From Dendrocalamus latiflorus (Eukaryota; Streptophyta; Magnoliopsida; Poales; Poaceae), in assembly GCA_017311315.1 (NCBI GenBank), contig CM029617.1, positions 1,592,681 to 1,656,680 on the forward strand: DNA of 64,000 nt, read 5' to 3'. Position 1 is the stretch's first letter, and every line of letters starts with the position of its first letter. The notes under the pieces were generated by a model. That model was given only the letters and a program-made list of their open reading frames with translations. It was not told the origin of the DNA and did not search any database. This document shows, one piece after another, positions 1-10,990 of the stretch. The position numbers were made by a program, and so were the translations under genes.

Positions 1-615
1 TTGGTTCATGATTTTTCTTGAAAAGTTTAATACCCTTTTTGCACCGGGTTTAGTATCCTCATGAAGTAAATAGTACAAGTGACCTGTTCACCTACTAATT
101 AGTAAAGATAGTGAGGCTTTAGTTGCAGCTTGCAACATTTAGTTGCTCTCCCAAAGTGTTATCCACCATGCCAAATGGACAGTGTTGGTGTTGACTGGTC
201 ACAAGAGGAAGACATGCAGATTTGCAAGGTAATAGCAAATTCCCGCATTTCTGTCTGGAAAACATGAAATAACTTTGTTGATATTCTGGCATAGGTCAAG
301 CATGGCACAGAAACTAGGATTCTTCAGTTCACTGCCTACTGGTATTTGTTGACATATAAGTATGGTACAATCAATCAATGGTGGTATGGCACAACAATCA
401 TATCCTCCATACGTGCATGATGCATGGCATTGAGATGCAACGTTAGAGCTTTGCCATCTTCCATGTGTTGTTTGACTTATGTTACATTGCATATATATGC
501 AGTAATCACATAGTATTTTTTTCAAGATTTTAACCTTTCTTTCTTGTTTGCTTTAAATGGATTTAATATTGTTCTTCCATGTAAAAATATTTTCTGCAAT
601 ATAAGTTTGTAGATA
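1..615. other. Intergenic, no gene recognised
   Basis: AT-rich sequence without an open reading frame that resembles a known protein family. The short frames seen here have no recognisable domain and no flanking splice signals. Confidence 0.5.
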
Positions 616-616
616 A

Positions 617-765
617 GGAAAATAAGGACAAATTTATCATGCAACAATCAGCCCATATACATACACACACACACACACACATGCATGTATGCATGTATGT
701 ATGGAAGGAAGGAAAATAAGGACAAATTTATCTTGTAACAATCAGCCAACACACACACACATGGA
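617..765. repeat. Tandemly duplicated segment with AC microsatellites
   Basis: A segment beginning GGAAAATAAGGACAAATTTA, followed by a CAACAATCAGCC-like block and an (AC)n tract, occurs twice (about 617-705 and 711-765). A short GTATGCAT-type simple repeat separates the copies. The copies differ by a few substitutions and by AC-tract length, so this is an old local duplication. Confidence 0.7.
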
Positions 766-815
766 TGTGTTAAAAATGCTCTAACTATATATGTGCTAGT
801 TCAGAAAAGATATAT

Positions 816-960
816 GCGATTAATTCCTTCCAAAAAAGTGTTATGGAATTAATTACTTCAAAAAAATGTGATACGGAATTAATTTCTATTAAAAAGTTAT
901 ATGCAATTAATTCCTTCGAAAAAAATACACGTGCAGTTATTTCCTTTAGAGAACACATAT
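816..960. repeat. Five-copy ~29-bp tandem repeat
   Basis: Five degenerate head-to-tail units of 28-30 bp, at 816-844, 845-874, 875-902, 903-932 and 933-960. Each has the core G(C/G)AATTAATT(C)CTTC followed by an A-run and a short AT-rich tail. The units have diverged by substitutions and one-base indels. No coding potential is evident. Confidence 0.75.
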
Positions 961-1530
961 GCAGTACACTAGTCATGGCATAGATAAGTAGCCCGAATAA
1001 AGATCAACCAGACATGGTGATGCATACACTGCTTGGCAAGCCGCTAGTGTTTCTTTCTGGTGCAAAATTATTTGTACAGGAGTGCAATTACTGCTCATGC
1101 TTGCGTCCATGGTGTACGCAGTATCCATGGATACATGGACATCTCAGTATTCATTGCCTATGTAAGCAGTGCATCATAAAGCAAACAATTAACACCTGTA
1201 GGATTGCAAGTCTGCAGCATTGCTAGCCATGCATCATGCACCAGTGGAGCATCAATTACATCAGCATGCATTGATCATACGAGATATACCTCATGACACC
1301 TGTGCACAGGAAGACTCCTAGTAGTAGATTTCATGTCATGCATGACAACATGCTATGAACCAGTGGAGTTATTGCGTATTATAAAGAATGAAGCAGCCCA
1401 AGGAAATGCATTTTGTACCTTCCAAATTTTTCTGCCCTTCCACTAGTGACCAGTGTATGTTGTGAAACCCTTTGGGGCTAGAAAGTTTTAATGGTCGTAA
1501 CTGAAGTATCAATATGGTTACTAATTAATA

Positions 1531-1700
1531 GGTGAGGGAGGGGATGGCGGGAGGGAGGGGGCCGGAGCACGAGAGGGAGGGAGGCGGCGCGCCAGGAGGG
1601 AGGTGGCCAGAGCACGGGAGGGAGACGGCGGGAGGGAGGTGGCCGGAGTGCAGGAGGGAGGAAGGCGGCGCGGCGGGAGGGAGACGGCGTGGCCGGAGCG
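1531..1700. repeat. GC/purine-rich degenerate minisatellite
   Basis: Imperfect repeats built from GGAGGGAGG, GGCCGGAGCAC and GGCGGCG blocks. The low complexity leaves several frames open on both strands by composition alone. A GC-rich tract (1700-1985) follows, with no recognisable protein. Confidence 0.6.
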
Positions 1701-1984
1701 CTGCTGGAGAGGAGAGGGGCGTACCTGGTGGTGAAGCTAGGGTTCGGGCCGTCCCAGTCGCCGTCGCCTCTTCACGTTCGCCTCTTCGCCTTCGCGACCC
1801 AGCAGCCAGCAGGTATGCAGTTCGGGTCTTCACTACTTCAACCGAAGTCCTTAAGCCTTCGCCTCGCCCGCCCAGACCAACGCCGCGGACGCCTCGTCGA
1901 CCTGGGCGCCCGCCTAGCTGGCCAAGGTGTGGTGCTCCTCCCCGGCGCCTGGACGCCAAGGCGACGCCGTGACAACAATGATCC

Positions 1985-2482
1985 ATGCAAGTTCACAAAT
2001 TTATTATCAGTTATAGAAGCATAGGAATTTCCTTTTTGTATGATTGCAGCCGCCGCTCTTCTCTTTGAGTCGCGTGCAGATCGTAGAAGTCGTTATGATG
2101 CCACTGCTTCTCTTTGAACCGCCGCCCCGAGCTTCTAAAGCTGCCGCGCTTCTTCTGCACCGTGCTTCTATTGCGCTTCTTGTGTATTGTGTCGCCGCTG
2201 TCTTGGGTTTTGATCTATGCCGCCGTGCTTCTATCTATTCCTCTTCGACTCGACATATTTTCCAAGAGCTGCACGCTACAACGACATTATCGAGACTCGG
2301 ACTTCGGATTTTTTTCTATTTTAGTTCGACTCTTTTCAAATGCAATGTTATTGCATACGCCTTGCATTTGAGGGAGTGTAGTGGTATTTTCTATTGTACT
2401 AGGGGTTCAGTCTTGTGTTCCCTTTGTACGCTATATATATTATCCATTGGGCCTCTTGAATACACACACAATATTCATAAAA
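1985..2482 (+). mobile_element. Copia-like retroelement 3' end, copy 1
   Basis: About 500 bp is clearly related to 3830-4370 in the same orientation; shared landmarks include CACAAATTTATT, GCAGCCGCCGCTCT and TTCTATCTATTCCTCTTCG. The 3' part (about 2377-2482) matches the short LTR of copy 2, with a TATATATATTAT box, the GGGCCTCTT block and an ACAATATTCATAA end. It is non-coding and degraded, and no partner 5' LTR was found. Confidence 0.55.
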
Positions 2483-3118
2483 TTATAGCCCGTATCAACG
2501 CCATCCGGACCACATGCGATGATGAAGATATCTTTGGTTATTGCAGGCGATTTGCCTGATGTGTTATGGCTGTAATTTCCGGTGCTTTTCTTGCTTTTGT
2601 GTGACCTCAGTCACGGGGAATAGCTGAGTTGCAAACTTGCAATCTCAGCCAGGCCCAACCTAGACTCAGGTTGAGGTTACAACCAGGGCTGCAAAATGAG
2701 ACCCAATGACAAACCAGGTTAGGCAAAGAGCAGACTTAACCCAGGCTAACACATATTAATCTCTCGCTAAATGTGAGTGCATATTCAAATGGTTATTACT
2801 AAACTTTTATCCAAATAGATTTTGAGAGCAGATTGTCTATGGTCGAAGTGTGTATATTGCTTGAGGACAGTGATTTACTTTTTCTGCTTTTGTAGAATTG
2901 CTTAGAGCTGATAGAAAAATTACTGTAAAATTCTTGTTTTCCAAACAAGATTTAGTTGTATTTTAAGTTTGAACTTTTGAACAACTATAATATAATAAAT
3001 GTGACGTGTCATTTTTGTATTTTTTAGGGGATTCCTGTAGGCAATGTCATTAAAAATTTGCTCAGACTTAATTTCATGGGACTTTATTGTTTGCCTCCCA
3101 CATGATTTCCACACCTTT
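2483..3118. other. Intergenic, nothing recognised
   Basis: No coding exon, RNA gene or element end could be supported here. Confidence 0.4.
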
Positions 3119-3126
3119 GTGCCAAC

Positions 3127-3408
3127 CATGGTTCAAAATCCCGGCGGTTACCGGTGGAGACCGGTAACCAAAAAACCGGCCGGTATGAATTTTTTGATTT
3201 TTCGAATTTTGGCCGGTTTTTTTCCGGTTTTCCGGTTACCGGCCGGTTTTTCCGGTTACCGGTTTCAAAATATCTCAAAATTCAAATTTTGATTTTCAAA
3301 TTGTGACCGATTTTTTACCGGTTTTTCCGGTAACCGGCCGGTAACCGCCCGGTTACCGTTACCGGCCGCCGACCGGGATTTCTTCCGGTTCCGGTTTTTG
3401 GAACCTTG
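3127..3408. mobile_element. hAT-type MITE with perfect 8-bp TSD
   Basis: A 282-bp non-coding element flanked by a perfect 8-bp direct repeat GTGCCAAC (3119-3126 and 3409-3416). Its ends are imperfect inverted repeats: CATGGTTCAAAATCCC on the left and, reverse complemented, CAAGGTTCCAAAAACC on the right. The interior is a stack of GGTTACCGG/CCGGTTTTTCCGG palindromic motifs. An 8-bp TSD with CA-starting termini fits the hAT superfamily. It encodes no transposase. Confidence 0.8.
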
Positions 3409-3416
3409 GTGCCAAC

Positions 3417-3829
3417 AGATACACACGAACATTCCAAATGGGAGTTCCAGTTGCAATTATTATCATCACAGCTCACTGAACGGTGGCCTCAGCCCTTCCA
3501 GTTAAATTGTCTAGATACTTGGTGTGTCAAATTTGATAGCAGAAACAACAATAAAAGAAGAAGAAATAGAATGACGAGGTTTGCATGCGTCTATTAAATC
3601 TGTTTTATCTTGTTTCCACTCGTTGCTGCATAGACTGTTCCAAATATATGCGGGAGAGATGAGTGAGGCGTGCGCGAGTGAGGAGGGGTGTGTGGAGAGG
3701 GAAAAGGGTTTTAAGGGAGTGGGGTGTGCTGATTCTTTTAGTAAGTCTTGAGTCATTTTTCTCATGAGTCTTTCGCTGCGTCCATTCAAGTCCGTAGTTT
3801 CTGATTTTTAGTTCGTCCAAGTCGTACGA
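3417..3829. other. Intergenic, nothing recognised
   Basis: Possibly internal debris of the adjacent copia-like element, but no domain can be read. Confidence 0.35.
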
Positions 3830-4370
3830 GTCCACAAATTTATTGTCAGTCATAGAAGTGTAGGAATTTTCTTTTGCATGGCAGCAGCCGCCGCTCTATT
3901 CTCTGAGCCGCGTGTAGTTCATAGAAATTGTTATGATGCCGCCGCTTCTCTTTAAGCCGCCACCCCGAGTTTCTAAAGCCGCCGCGCTTCTTTTGCACTG
4001 CGCCTTCGTTGCGCTTCTTGTGCACTGCGCCGCCGCCATCTCAGGCTTCGATCTGTGCCGTCATGCTTCTATCTATTCCTCTTCGGCTTGATTTGACAGT
4101 TTATTCGACGACTGCACGCAACGACGACTTTATCACGACTCGGACGTTGGATATTTCTTGTTTTAGTATTAACGCTTTTTCAAATGCAATGCTATTGTAT
4201 ACGCCTTGCATTTGTGGGGGGGTGTTAAGGGTATTATAGATAAGGTATTAGAGATAGAATATGACTCTTATTTGTTTCCTTATATGACTTGTATTCCTTC
4301 CATATACCCTCTTATACTCTATATATATTGCCCTTTGGGCCTCTTCAATATACGCACAATATTCATAACA
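3830..4370 (+). mobile_element. Copia-like retroelement 3' end with short LTR, copy 2
   Basis: Second and better preserved copy of the 1985-2482 segment. A G-run polypurine tract (about 4214-4222) directly precedes a putative 148-bp LTR (4223-4370). The LTR begins TGTTAAGGG and ends ATTCATAACA, giving the TGTTA...TAACA inverted ends usual for copia LTRs. A TATATATATT box and the GGGCCTCTTCAATA block lie inside it. No gag or pol coding is present, so this is a remnant or a non-autonomous (TRIM/LARD-like) element. Confidence 0.6.
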
Positions 4371-4728
4371 TGAACAATGAAAGGAAACATGAGTCTAGAG
4401 AACAGATGACATGCGGTCATGATGATAAAGACCCCACCTCCTTAAATCTTTTTTTACATTGGAAACCGAGAAAACATAAGAGGAAGAAATAAAATGGTGA
4501 AGGTTGCATGTATTTCTCAGGTCAGTATATCTTGTTTCCCTACTATGTGGACCAGTCCAAATACAAGCCAACTTGCATTTGAAATGAGATGGACTCTACT
4601 CCTTTAATTCTTGTCCTTTTCTGACTTTATTTGCTATATAATGCCTATCTCTGGCCCATGGTGAAGGTCTCACTCCAGAAGAAGATAGCACATCCATAAC
4701 AAACGTTGACAACCTTTCTTTGCTTCCC

Positions 4729-7700
4729 ATGGGGACACACTGCCCTGTAATGGACAATCTTTCAATTTTGGTTCTTGATGACAATCCGGCATCCCTATTG
4801 ATCATCTCCAGGATTCTTGCCAAGTTCAACTTCAAAGGTACATTACATTTTCTAAGCACACAGTAGTATATCCATTTTGGAATCCTTTCCCCCCTTTGTT
4901 TCAAAGAAAGAAGTGTTTTTAGAGGGACAAAGGAAGTTAATAGGTATACCAATTGGATCTGCGATGGTTGCGGAATGATTACAACAACTATGTATTCTGT
5001 TAGTCATTGAATAAGAAAATCAATAACTAGGATTGATATGGACACAAGATATTAGTATCTCAATTTTATGTGATAGATTACCAATTTTTTACCCACACAC
5101 AATCTCATTGGGCGTTTGTTGCAGTTGATGGAAGTATAGAACAACTGCACCACAGCCATCTCTGCTTTAATGTTTTACTTTTATTCCTATGGTTCAGTTT
5201 TTTCATTTCTTCTATTTCCAGATAAATCTCTGCTATGAATTGAGCACTCTCTTTTTTTTCTTGTTCAGAACATTATAAAAGTAGTGTCATCTCAAGCAAT
5301 TCAAAAACTTTTTAAAAATTAGAGGAACTTGTATACTATACTAGTTCTTGCTAGTTAATCTTTACAAAATATTTTCTATAAATGTTAGTGGTGCTTAATA
5401 ATTTATTTTTTGTTGTTTGTGTGCATTCCCAAGCTGACAGGCAGAAGGTTTAATTGATTTGAGTGTGAACTGCTCTCTGAGGAGCATTTTACTTAGTATG
5501 AAACTGTGCACGCATTTCTCTAAATGTAATTAAAAACATTCATGGAGATATTTTTTAAGGCTTTGTTCTACTGAGGAATAAGAGGAGGAACTCCTTTTGC
5601 TCTTCTTAATATAATGATGCGCAGTTCTCCTGCGCGTTCGAGAAAAAAAAATTCTAAGGAGCATGTGACACTATTCGATGACAGTTGGTACCTTTTATCT
5701 GCACATGAGCGTCTGACTGAATTCCAAATATTTCATATCGCCCTGTGTACAGTTGTTCGGCAAGAAGTTTGGGTGTACGGTCGTTTGGCGGAAAGTTTTA
5801 AATACTTTGTCTAACTTGATCTGGAACACTAATTGCCAATTGGATGGCTTGCATGTGTTGAATATATTACATGTACTTTAAACTGACAGGCAAGCAGATA
5901 CAGTTCATAATAGGATATATCTAGCTAGTTACTGGGTCAACCTTCCAAGCACTATCAGTATTAGATTGAAGATTGATTATTAAATCCTTATACCTGGCTC
6001 TAGATTGATTATTAAATCCTTATACCTCATTGGGATCTTGATTTGCAAAGTTTTGGATTAAGACGTCTTCACATCTAATAAAAAATATTACATGCCCAGA
6101 GATTAAGTTGCTGTATTTGTTGCCATAGTTTAAGTGCAGTTTATACTAGTTATATAACAATAGTTCAATAGGATAACATGTTTTTACTGTCCAAAGATTC
6201 CAATCTAACTTTTCTTGTTGCATAGTTCTGCCCTTCCAAACAGCAGAAGCGGCCTTAGATTCCCTTAGAAGGGGGGTTGCTAAAGAAGTGGAGCTTGATT
6301 TGGTACTGGCTGAAATTCATCTTAGCAATATGGCAATGGGCACTTTGGCAAACTCTGAACTGTTCCACCACATACTGAATGAACTCCAAGTCCCTCTCAT
6401 CAGTAAGCATTTATATTCAGAGCTCTTTTCTTTTAAGAATTTCTCTTCCATCCAAACTCATCAACCTAAGAGTATTGCTCCTTGTCTGCAGCAATGTGTG
6501 CTTATGATGATGAAGAGGCAATATCCGAATGTATGGCCCTAGGAGCAAGCTTTCATGTGCTGAAGCCGTTGAACACTGGAACCTTCAACATTCTGAAGCA
6601 GAAAGCACTGCAACACAGGTCTAGAAGGGCAATACCTGAAAAGTCAAGCATTCTAAAGAAAACCAAAAGAAGAATGGATTCGTCATCTACTAAAAAGCAC
6701 ACGAGAATGTTTATCCCAGAGAGTAGCAATGTACGCAAATCGGAAAGTGAGAAGGATGAAGAACCGTATGTGTGGAAGGCACGTGGCTATTCAAAGAAGC
6801 TGGGTCGGTTCAAATGGAGCATTGAGCTCCATGAAATGTTCTTGGAAGCTGTGGAAGTGCTTGGGGGCAAGTGTAAGGTTCTCTGCACTAGGTATAAATT
6901 AGTCATTTCTTATGTTTACTAGCTGAAAACATGACCTTTTGGGCTAACAGCTGCTACGCCTGAAAGGATTCTTCAGCGTATGAATGTCAAGGATTTGACC
7001 ACGAAGCAAATAGCAAGCCATCTCCAGGTGGGGTGATTGATTTATTATTTACAACAAAAGCTTCATCAGCTAAAACATCCTCATAGGCTTATGTTTCTAT
7101 AGTTGCAACTTGCTACTGCAGTACTTCATATTTTGTTGACTTTTAATCTTTTCATACATAAAAAATAATGTGTTATGTACTATTTATAGATGGTCAGTTT
7201 ATACTGATTGAACTTTTGACATTTTAGCTATTTATTTTCTTTCCATGTCTACATTTTCCTTAGGGGATTTTTTTGCCACTAACTAACATCCTATCTTCCA
7301 TTCTGCCATTGAAAAGTTGACTAGTTTGTCGTCGCCACTCTTCCGTTAGGCTATGAAATGTTAGTTTCTTCCCAATAGGGCCTAAATGCCCTCTGCTCCC
7401 AGCCAATGGAACCACTCGCTGTGGCCGCAGCCTGTAAGTTCAATATCTATCATGGCCAGTTGTCTGTGCAGTTGTTAATTCGCGTCACCATGGTCGAGCC
7501 GCCCCTCATCTCCCTTGTCGTGGCCTGCATGTAGAATTGGCTTAGATGGCACTTACCTACATATATGCCATTAATTGACCAAGAAAAATGTTTGTGGCTA
7601 CTTTACCCGGACTAACCTATGCAAAACCAACTAATAGCAACATATCCCGGCATCCGGCCATGGTAGTTGCCGGTTAATCCCCACCATGGTAGTTGCAGCT

Positions 7701-10700
7701 GTCGTTCACCACCAGCGCACCATCCTTGTCACTAGTGCTGCAGCCGTCAAGTCGCCGCTGCCACTGTAAGGTAGCGTTTGGTTCAGGGGCAGGACGAGGA
7801 TGAGGTGGGATATCCCACTTTATCCGGTGTTTGGTTTGGGGACGCAAGGGACAGGGATATCCCCGGAGAGGAATATTCCTCAAGATACTGGGATGCATCC
7901 GTCCCCAGAAATCGGTGGGACGAGGAGGGACGAGCGGGGATGAGGGAGCGGCGTTTTTTTTCCGTCGACGCGGGTGGGCGGGCGGACGGGCAAAAAAAAG
8001 AGGAAGAAGGTGCTACCGTGGATGACGCGTGGGTTCCACCTGACGGAGGCCTAACGGATCTTAAACGGTGACAAATCCTTCCCATCCTCGTCACTCCAAC
8101 CAAACACAGAACAAGGACATCCCCGTTCCCTCAACCAAACACAGAAATGGAACCATTCCATCCCAAAAAATGGAATGGATCCGTTCCGTCCCACCATGTC
8201 CCCAAACCAAACGCAACCTAAGGGAACTTGCCACCCTTGCCGTCTCTGTAAATGCAAATAGTGCTGGACCTGCTGGTCTTCTGATTTAGATTTCCTCTAG
8301 TCTGAATTTTGTTTACACTTTGCGATTAATGTAGACGGATTGTGTTGAAATGCAGCACGCCAGTACCGCACCTTAGTTTCCAACCAAAAAAAAACATGGA
8401 GCTGTTTGGTTTGTCTTCTTTGCAACGCTAGAACTTTTTTGGAGTTGAGGCAACTCTGATAGGTACCCAACCAATTCTTGGACATGTACAAATAATTGTG
8501 TGGACCTTGTAGTTGATATTGTGAAGAAATATCGTTAGGGTGGCAACGATCTATCATGGTGTTGTGAAACAAAAACTTGGCAACTGCCAGGCTGCCACAA
8601 TAAGTACCAGCAGCACAAAGTGGGAAAAACAAAATTGTGATCTTAGGGGCAGAGGAGTCCTTTTACCAACTCGTATGCTCACTAACTGACAGAATTCGGT
8701 CAAAAGTGTAAACAAGTGATAAACAAACACGCACCTAACGGAATGTTAGAATGAAGAATGGGTTTCAGCTTAAGGGTGAAAACAAATTTTTTTTCCCTTC
8801 TCCTTATTGTCTGTCAATGGAACTACTGCTTATTTTGTGGGAAATGTATATTTCAGTGTTTAATCAATTGGACCATTCTCTGTGGCAATGACTTGCATGA
8901 GTTCACCAAGCCGCTTTTGTGTTGAAAGAACTATGTGCACACTGTTAAGGAAACAAATAGGAACCACCATGTTCCTTTAATTAGGAGCCAATCCACACAA
9001 ACTTGCATGCTAAACACAATGGTCAAGATTCTTTTTACGGGAGAAACTTAGAAGGAAAGAATTTCATAATAATTTAAACCTTGTTAATCCATGTTTTGTT
9101 TTATACTCTGCTGTTCTATCATATATGTTTTCCTTGTTACCCTTTTCTTTTCCGGAACAAACACATGGTGCATGGATACATGAGTCAGTACTCTGTCTTT
9201 GCATGCAGAGGAGTTTAAGTTCTGTCATGGTGCCATAAATAATTAGATTCTAAATCTTTAATACATGCAGCTTGAGGAGTCAAGAAAAAAAATGTTTTTT
9301 ACATGTTAGCAAGTGAAAACCCCTAAATAATCTATGAGGCATTTTCAAATGTAAATTTATATTTATGATTGCATTATGCACTTTATAGGTTGGTTTAAGC
9401 CTTATTTGTGCTAGATTACCTATTGTATGACTAAATATGCATGAATCCCAAGTTTTTTACCGTGTTTTTTGGTTTTTAGCGGTTTTTCCAGTTTTTTCTA
9501 GTAACCAAAACGGTTACCGGCTTGAAAATAGTCCGAATTCAAATTTTGTTATGTGAATTTCAACGGGTTTTTTCCCGCAACCGGCAGGTTACCATTACCG
9601 GCCACGGGGCGGGAAGTTCCCTGGTACTGGATTTTCTATCCCGGCCTACCAATCGGATGTGTTAAGATCCTTTCTTTTTTACTCCTATTATTATGGGAAT
9701 TTCTCTGGATTTATCTTTATTTTATTAATAATGTATCACTTTCTTGGATTTTTCTCCTTCACCAGTTAAGGTGGGAGCTTATAGATGTGAACCTAATATT
9801 GAATTGTTCCAGATAATATTTAAGACAGTTTAGAGTGGAATTGCAGATAGTTACTTTGCCGCTGTGACAATTATGTAACATCATAATAACTCTGTATATG
9901 GCCAACAACTTTCAAGTTTATTCAAGTACAACGCTGTTATGCTAAAGTGCTTGTTTAAATTACTATATTAGCTTTACCTTCTATGTTGTGACTTATGACC
10001 CCTTTCTTGAATGCTTCCTTCTCTAATGTGATGTAGAAACATCGACTGCACAAACAGAAAGTGGAGCAAGGAGGACAGGATCAACGGAATGCCTACATGA
10101 AACCACTATCTGAGCTGATAATATCAGCGTACAATGCAGCCACGTCTAAATCCATTAATCAACTGCCAACCACTCAGACGCCGACCACACCCAGAGTTGC
10201 TGCAGTCATCAGGGAAAAGTACCCCATTAGGCTGTGGACACAGATGGAGGAAAGGTCAGCCGAAGCAGCAGCTTCCAAGATCAACACATGCACATCTGCA
10301 GTTTACAGAGATGATACAAAGTCTGTGTGGGATAAGTACCAGAAGGGCCTGCAGAAAAGGTTATCCCTATCAAGCAAACGACAGCTTCTATCGGTGAGGA
10401 GCAAAGCTGTTAGCAAAGATGAAGGCATTGCAAATGAAGCCCCAAATGCTGCTGGTGAAAAGGGTTATGGTGCACCAGCAAGCGCACCCCTGGAAAGCTC
10501 TGGCTCAAGCAGCCTGCTAACAAGTCTGCTGGACCAAGTGGGAGAGAACAGCTGTACTGAAGATGCAGGCAACAATGGCGACCTAGAGAACATTACTCTG
10601 CATGAAGAGTACACTGCAGCCATGAGTGCTGATGGTTTATTGGATCTAGGGAGCGGTGCTCTGCTTGATGATACAAACAAGAGCTCTACTGCAGAAATGG

Positions 10701-10990
10701 AGCTGTCTGATCCTTCTTTTGGTTGGGAAGAAGCAAGTACATTTTGGGCGAGTCAACTGGAAGGATCACAAGAGTATCAAAACCTTGTCCCAGACGATCT
10801 GCTTCAGGTCGACAATGCATGGAAAGATGCGCTTCAATCCGCGAGCCTGACTAATGTGGATGCACCGATGGCTCAAGAAGCCGCCAATGGAGCAGCTCCG
10901 GCGTATGACCCTGTGCAGCAATTTGCCGAGGGCAATGCATTCGGGAACTGGAGTCCTCTGGTGGTTGGTGACTATGGCATGCTGCCCTAA
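4729..10990 (+). CDS. Type-B response-regulator-like GARP/MYB transcription factor (pseudo-receiver)
   Basis: Five exons: 4729-4837, 6226-6402, 6492-6872, 6951-7027, 10037-10990, giving 565 aa. All junctions have GT/AG sites and keep frame. The ATG is the first in-frame Met after an upstream stop. Residues about 10-130 form a receiver domain (acidic pair D17-D18, lysine K120 in a VLKPL motif). The usual phospho-acceptor Asp is Glu66 (LVLAEIHL). A basic linker is followed by the GARP/MYB B-motif at about 200-256 (KWSIELHEMF...ASHLQKHR). The C-terminal 310 residues are acidic and Ser/Gln-rich, as in transactivation regions. The architecture is that of cytokinin type-B regulators, which bind DNA in the nucleus; the Glu suggests phosphorelay-independent behaviour (inference). 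Intron 4 is 3.0 kb and holds transposons. Ehd1-like or APRR2-like placement cannot be settled here. Confidence 0.88.
5555..5652 (+). repeat. LINE 3'-end remnant in intron 1
   Basis: The block around ATGATGCGCAGTTCTCCTGCG, ending in GTTCGAGAAAAAAAA, resembles the 3' termini of grass L1-type LINEs that I recognise from many copies. It lies in intron 1 of the GARP gene, in sense orientation. Identification rests on family memory only. Confidence 0.4.
7770..8218. mobile_element. Tourist-like (PIF/Harbinger) MITE in intron 4
   Basis: A 449-bp element bounded by TAA target duplications (7767-7769 and 8219-8221). Its terminal inverted repeats are GGTAGCGTTTGGTT and AACCAAACGCAACC. The interior carries long partly palindromic GGGAC/CATCCC-rich arms, so it could fold back on itself. 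No transposase is present. TAA duplications with GGnnnGTTTGGTT ends are diagnostic for Tourist-type MITEs. Confidence 0.85.
9450..9645. repeat. Diverged relative of the 3127-3408 MITE
   Basis: Shares the AACGGTTACCGGC, GGCAGGTTACC and TTACCGGCCAC motif stack and the AATTCAAATTTTG block with the hAT MITE at 3127-3408. No clean ends or target duplication could be identified. It lies in intron 4 of the GARP gene. Confidence 0.5.

Noticed and set aside
617..960. CRISPR-like regular repeats
   Set aside because: Units are contiguous with no unique spacers and the DNA is plant nuclear; ordinary tandem repeats.
1525..2024. Overlapping GC-rich frames
   Set aside because: Composition-driven frames in a GGAGGGAGG-type minisatellite; no motif, no introns, no upstream promoter evidence.
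4596..4952. 118-codon minus-strand frame over exon 1 of the GARP gene
   Set aside because: Antisense of a clear receiver-domain exon with correct splice donor.
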